64,000 nucleotides of DNA from assembly GCA_017506865.1 (NCBI GenBank), contig JAFCMP010000001.1, positions 310,001 through 374,000 on the forward strand, in the 5' to 3' direction. A program made the position numbers and the translations under genes. Source of the stretch: Tribonema minus (Eukaryota; Sar; Xanthophyceae; Tribonematales; Tribonemataceae). Positions 63,927 through 64,000 of this stretch are shown here, in pieces; the stretch's first letter is position 1, and each line of letters opens with the position of its first letter. The notes beneath the pieces were generated by a model. It had not been told where the DNA came from. It did no database searches and saw nothing but the letters and a program-made list of their open reading frames with translations.

Positions 63927-64000
63927 CGTGCTTGATGGCGGATTGGGTGTCGTGACGAGGAGATATCAGGGGGTGACAAGCAATGCCCCAGGGAGACGCG

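Noticed and set aside
1-64000. tRNA or rRNA genes
   Set aside because: I looked for T-loop-like GTTCRANNC with a matching acceptor stem and for conserved rRNA blocks and found no convincing case, although a covariance search was not possible.

Overview
This is eukaryotic nuclear DNA. Genes are split into short GC-rich exons bounded by GT-AG introns that are often 300-3000 bp long. Short TTAGGG-type (telomere-like) tracts lie inside introns, and a LINE-like retroelement has left full-length and truncated copies. The fibrillin gene encodes a signal peptide followed by a phenylalanine-containing cleavage region, which is the bipartite leader expected for a red-derived complex plastid. Together with a NAR1-type FNT channel and a eukaryotic RlmN-like protein, this suggests a photosynthetic stramenopile, haptophyte or cryptophyte alga. 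I cannot name the species from the sequence.

Layout. 1-7.1 kb: a broken non-LTR retrotransposon on the minus strand, with a head-to-tail pile of 5'-truncated copies and one inverted 3' end. 7.2-16.4 kb (+): an 11-exon formate/nitrite transporter whose sixth intron carries a roughly 2.1 kb TA-flanked element with Helitron-type coding remnants. 17.3-18.5 kb (-): a SAM methyltransferase interrupted by an in-frame TAG. 20.3-25.5 kb (-): a six-exon plastid fibrillin. 26.2-33.2 kb (+): an ADP-ribosylglycohydrolase-like gene. 34.65-36.6 kb (+): a DUF6544/DUF6920-type membrane-anchored protein. 37.5-40.5 kb (-): YIPF6. 41.2-43.8 kb (+): a Maf-like nucleotide pyrophosphatase with a foldback element in its intron. 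44-52.6 kb: repeat-rich, with a second Helitron-type fragment, weak unassigned exons and a palindromic AAGGCCTT array between inverted arms. 52.9-59.0 kb (+): an RlmN-type radical-SAM methyltransferase with a predicted C-terminal membrane anchor. 60.3-63.1 kb (-): a SET-MYND protein with two frame breaks. 63.5-63.9 kb (-): a small GC-rich ORF.

The genes are unrelated in function and alternate in strand, as in an ordinary algal chromosome arm. The unusual signal is a recurrent one. In at least four genes (fibrillin, ADP-ribosylglycohydrolase, YIPF6, RlmN) the DNA spanning an exon-intron junction has been tandemly duplicated two to four times, so the intron holds decoy splice sites with attached pieces of exon. 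In RlmN, telomere-like repeats sit between the copies. This looks like a repair-associated route of intron enlargement and is the main thing I would follow up.
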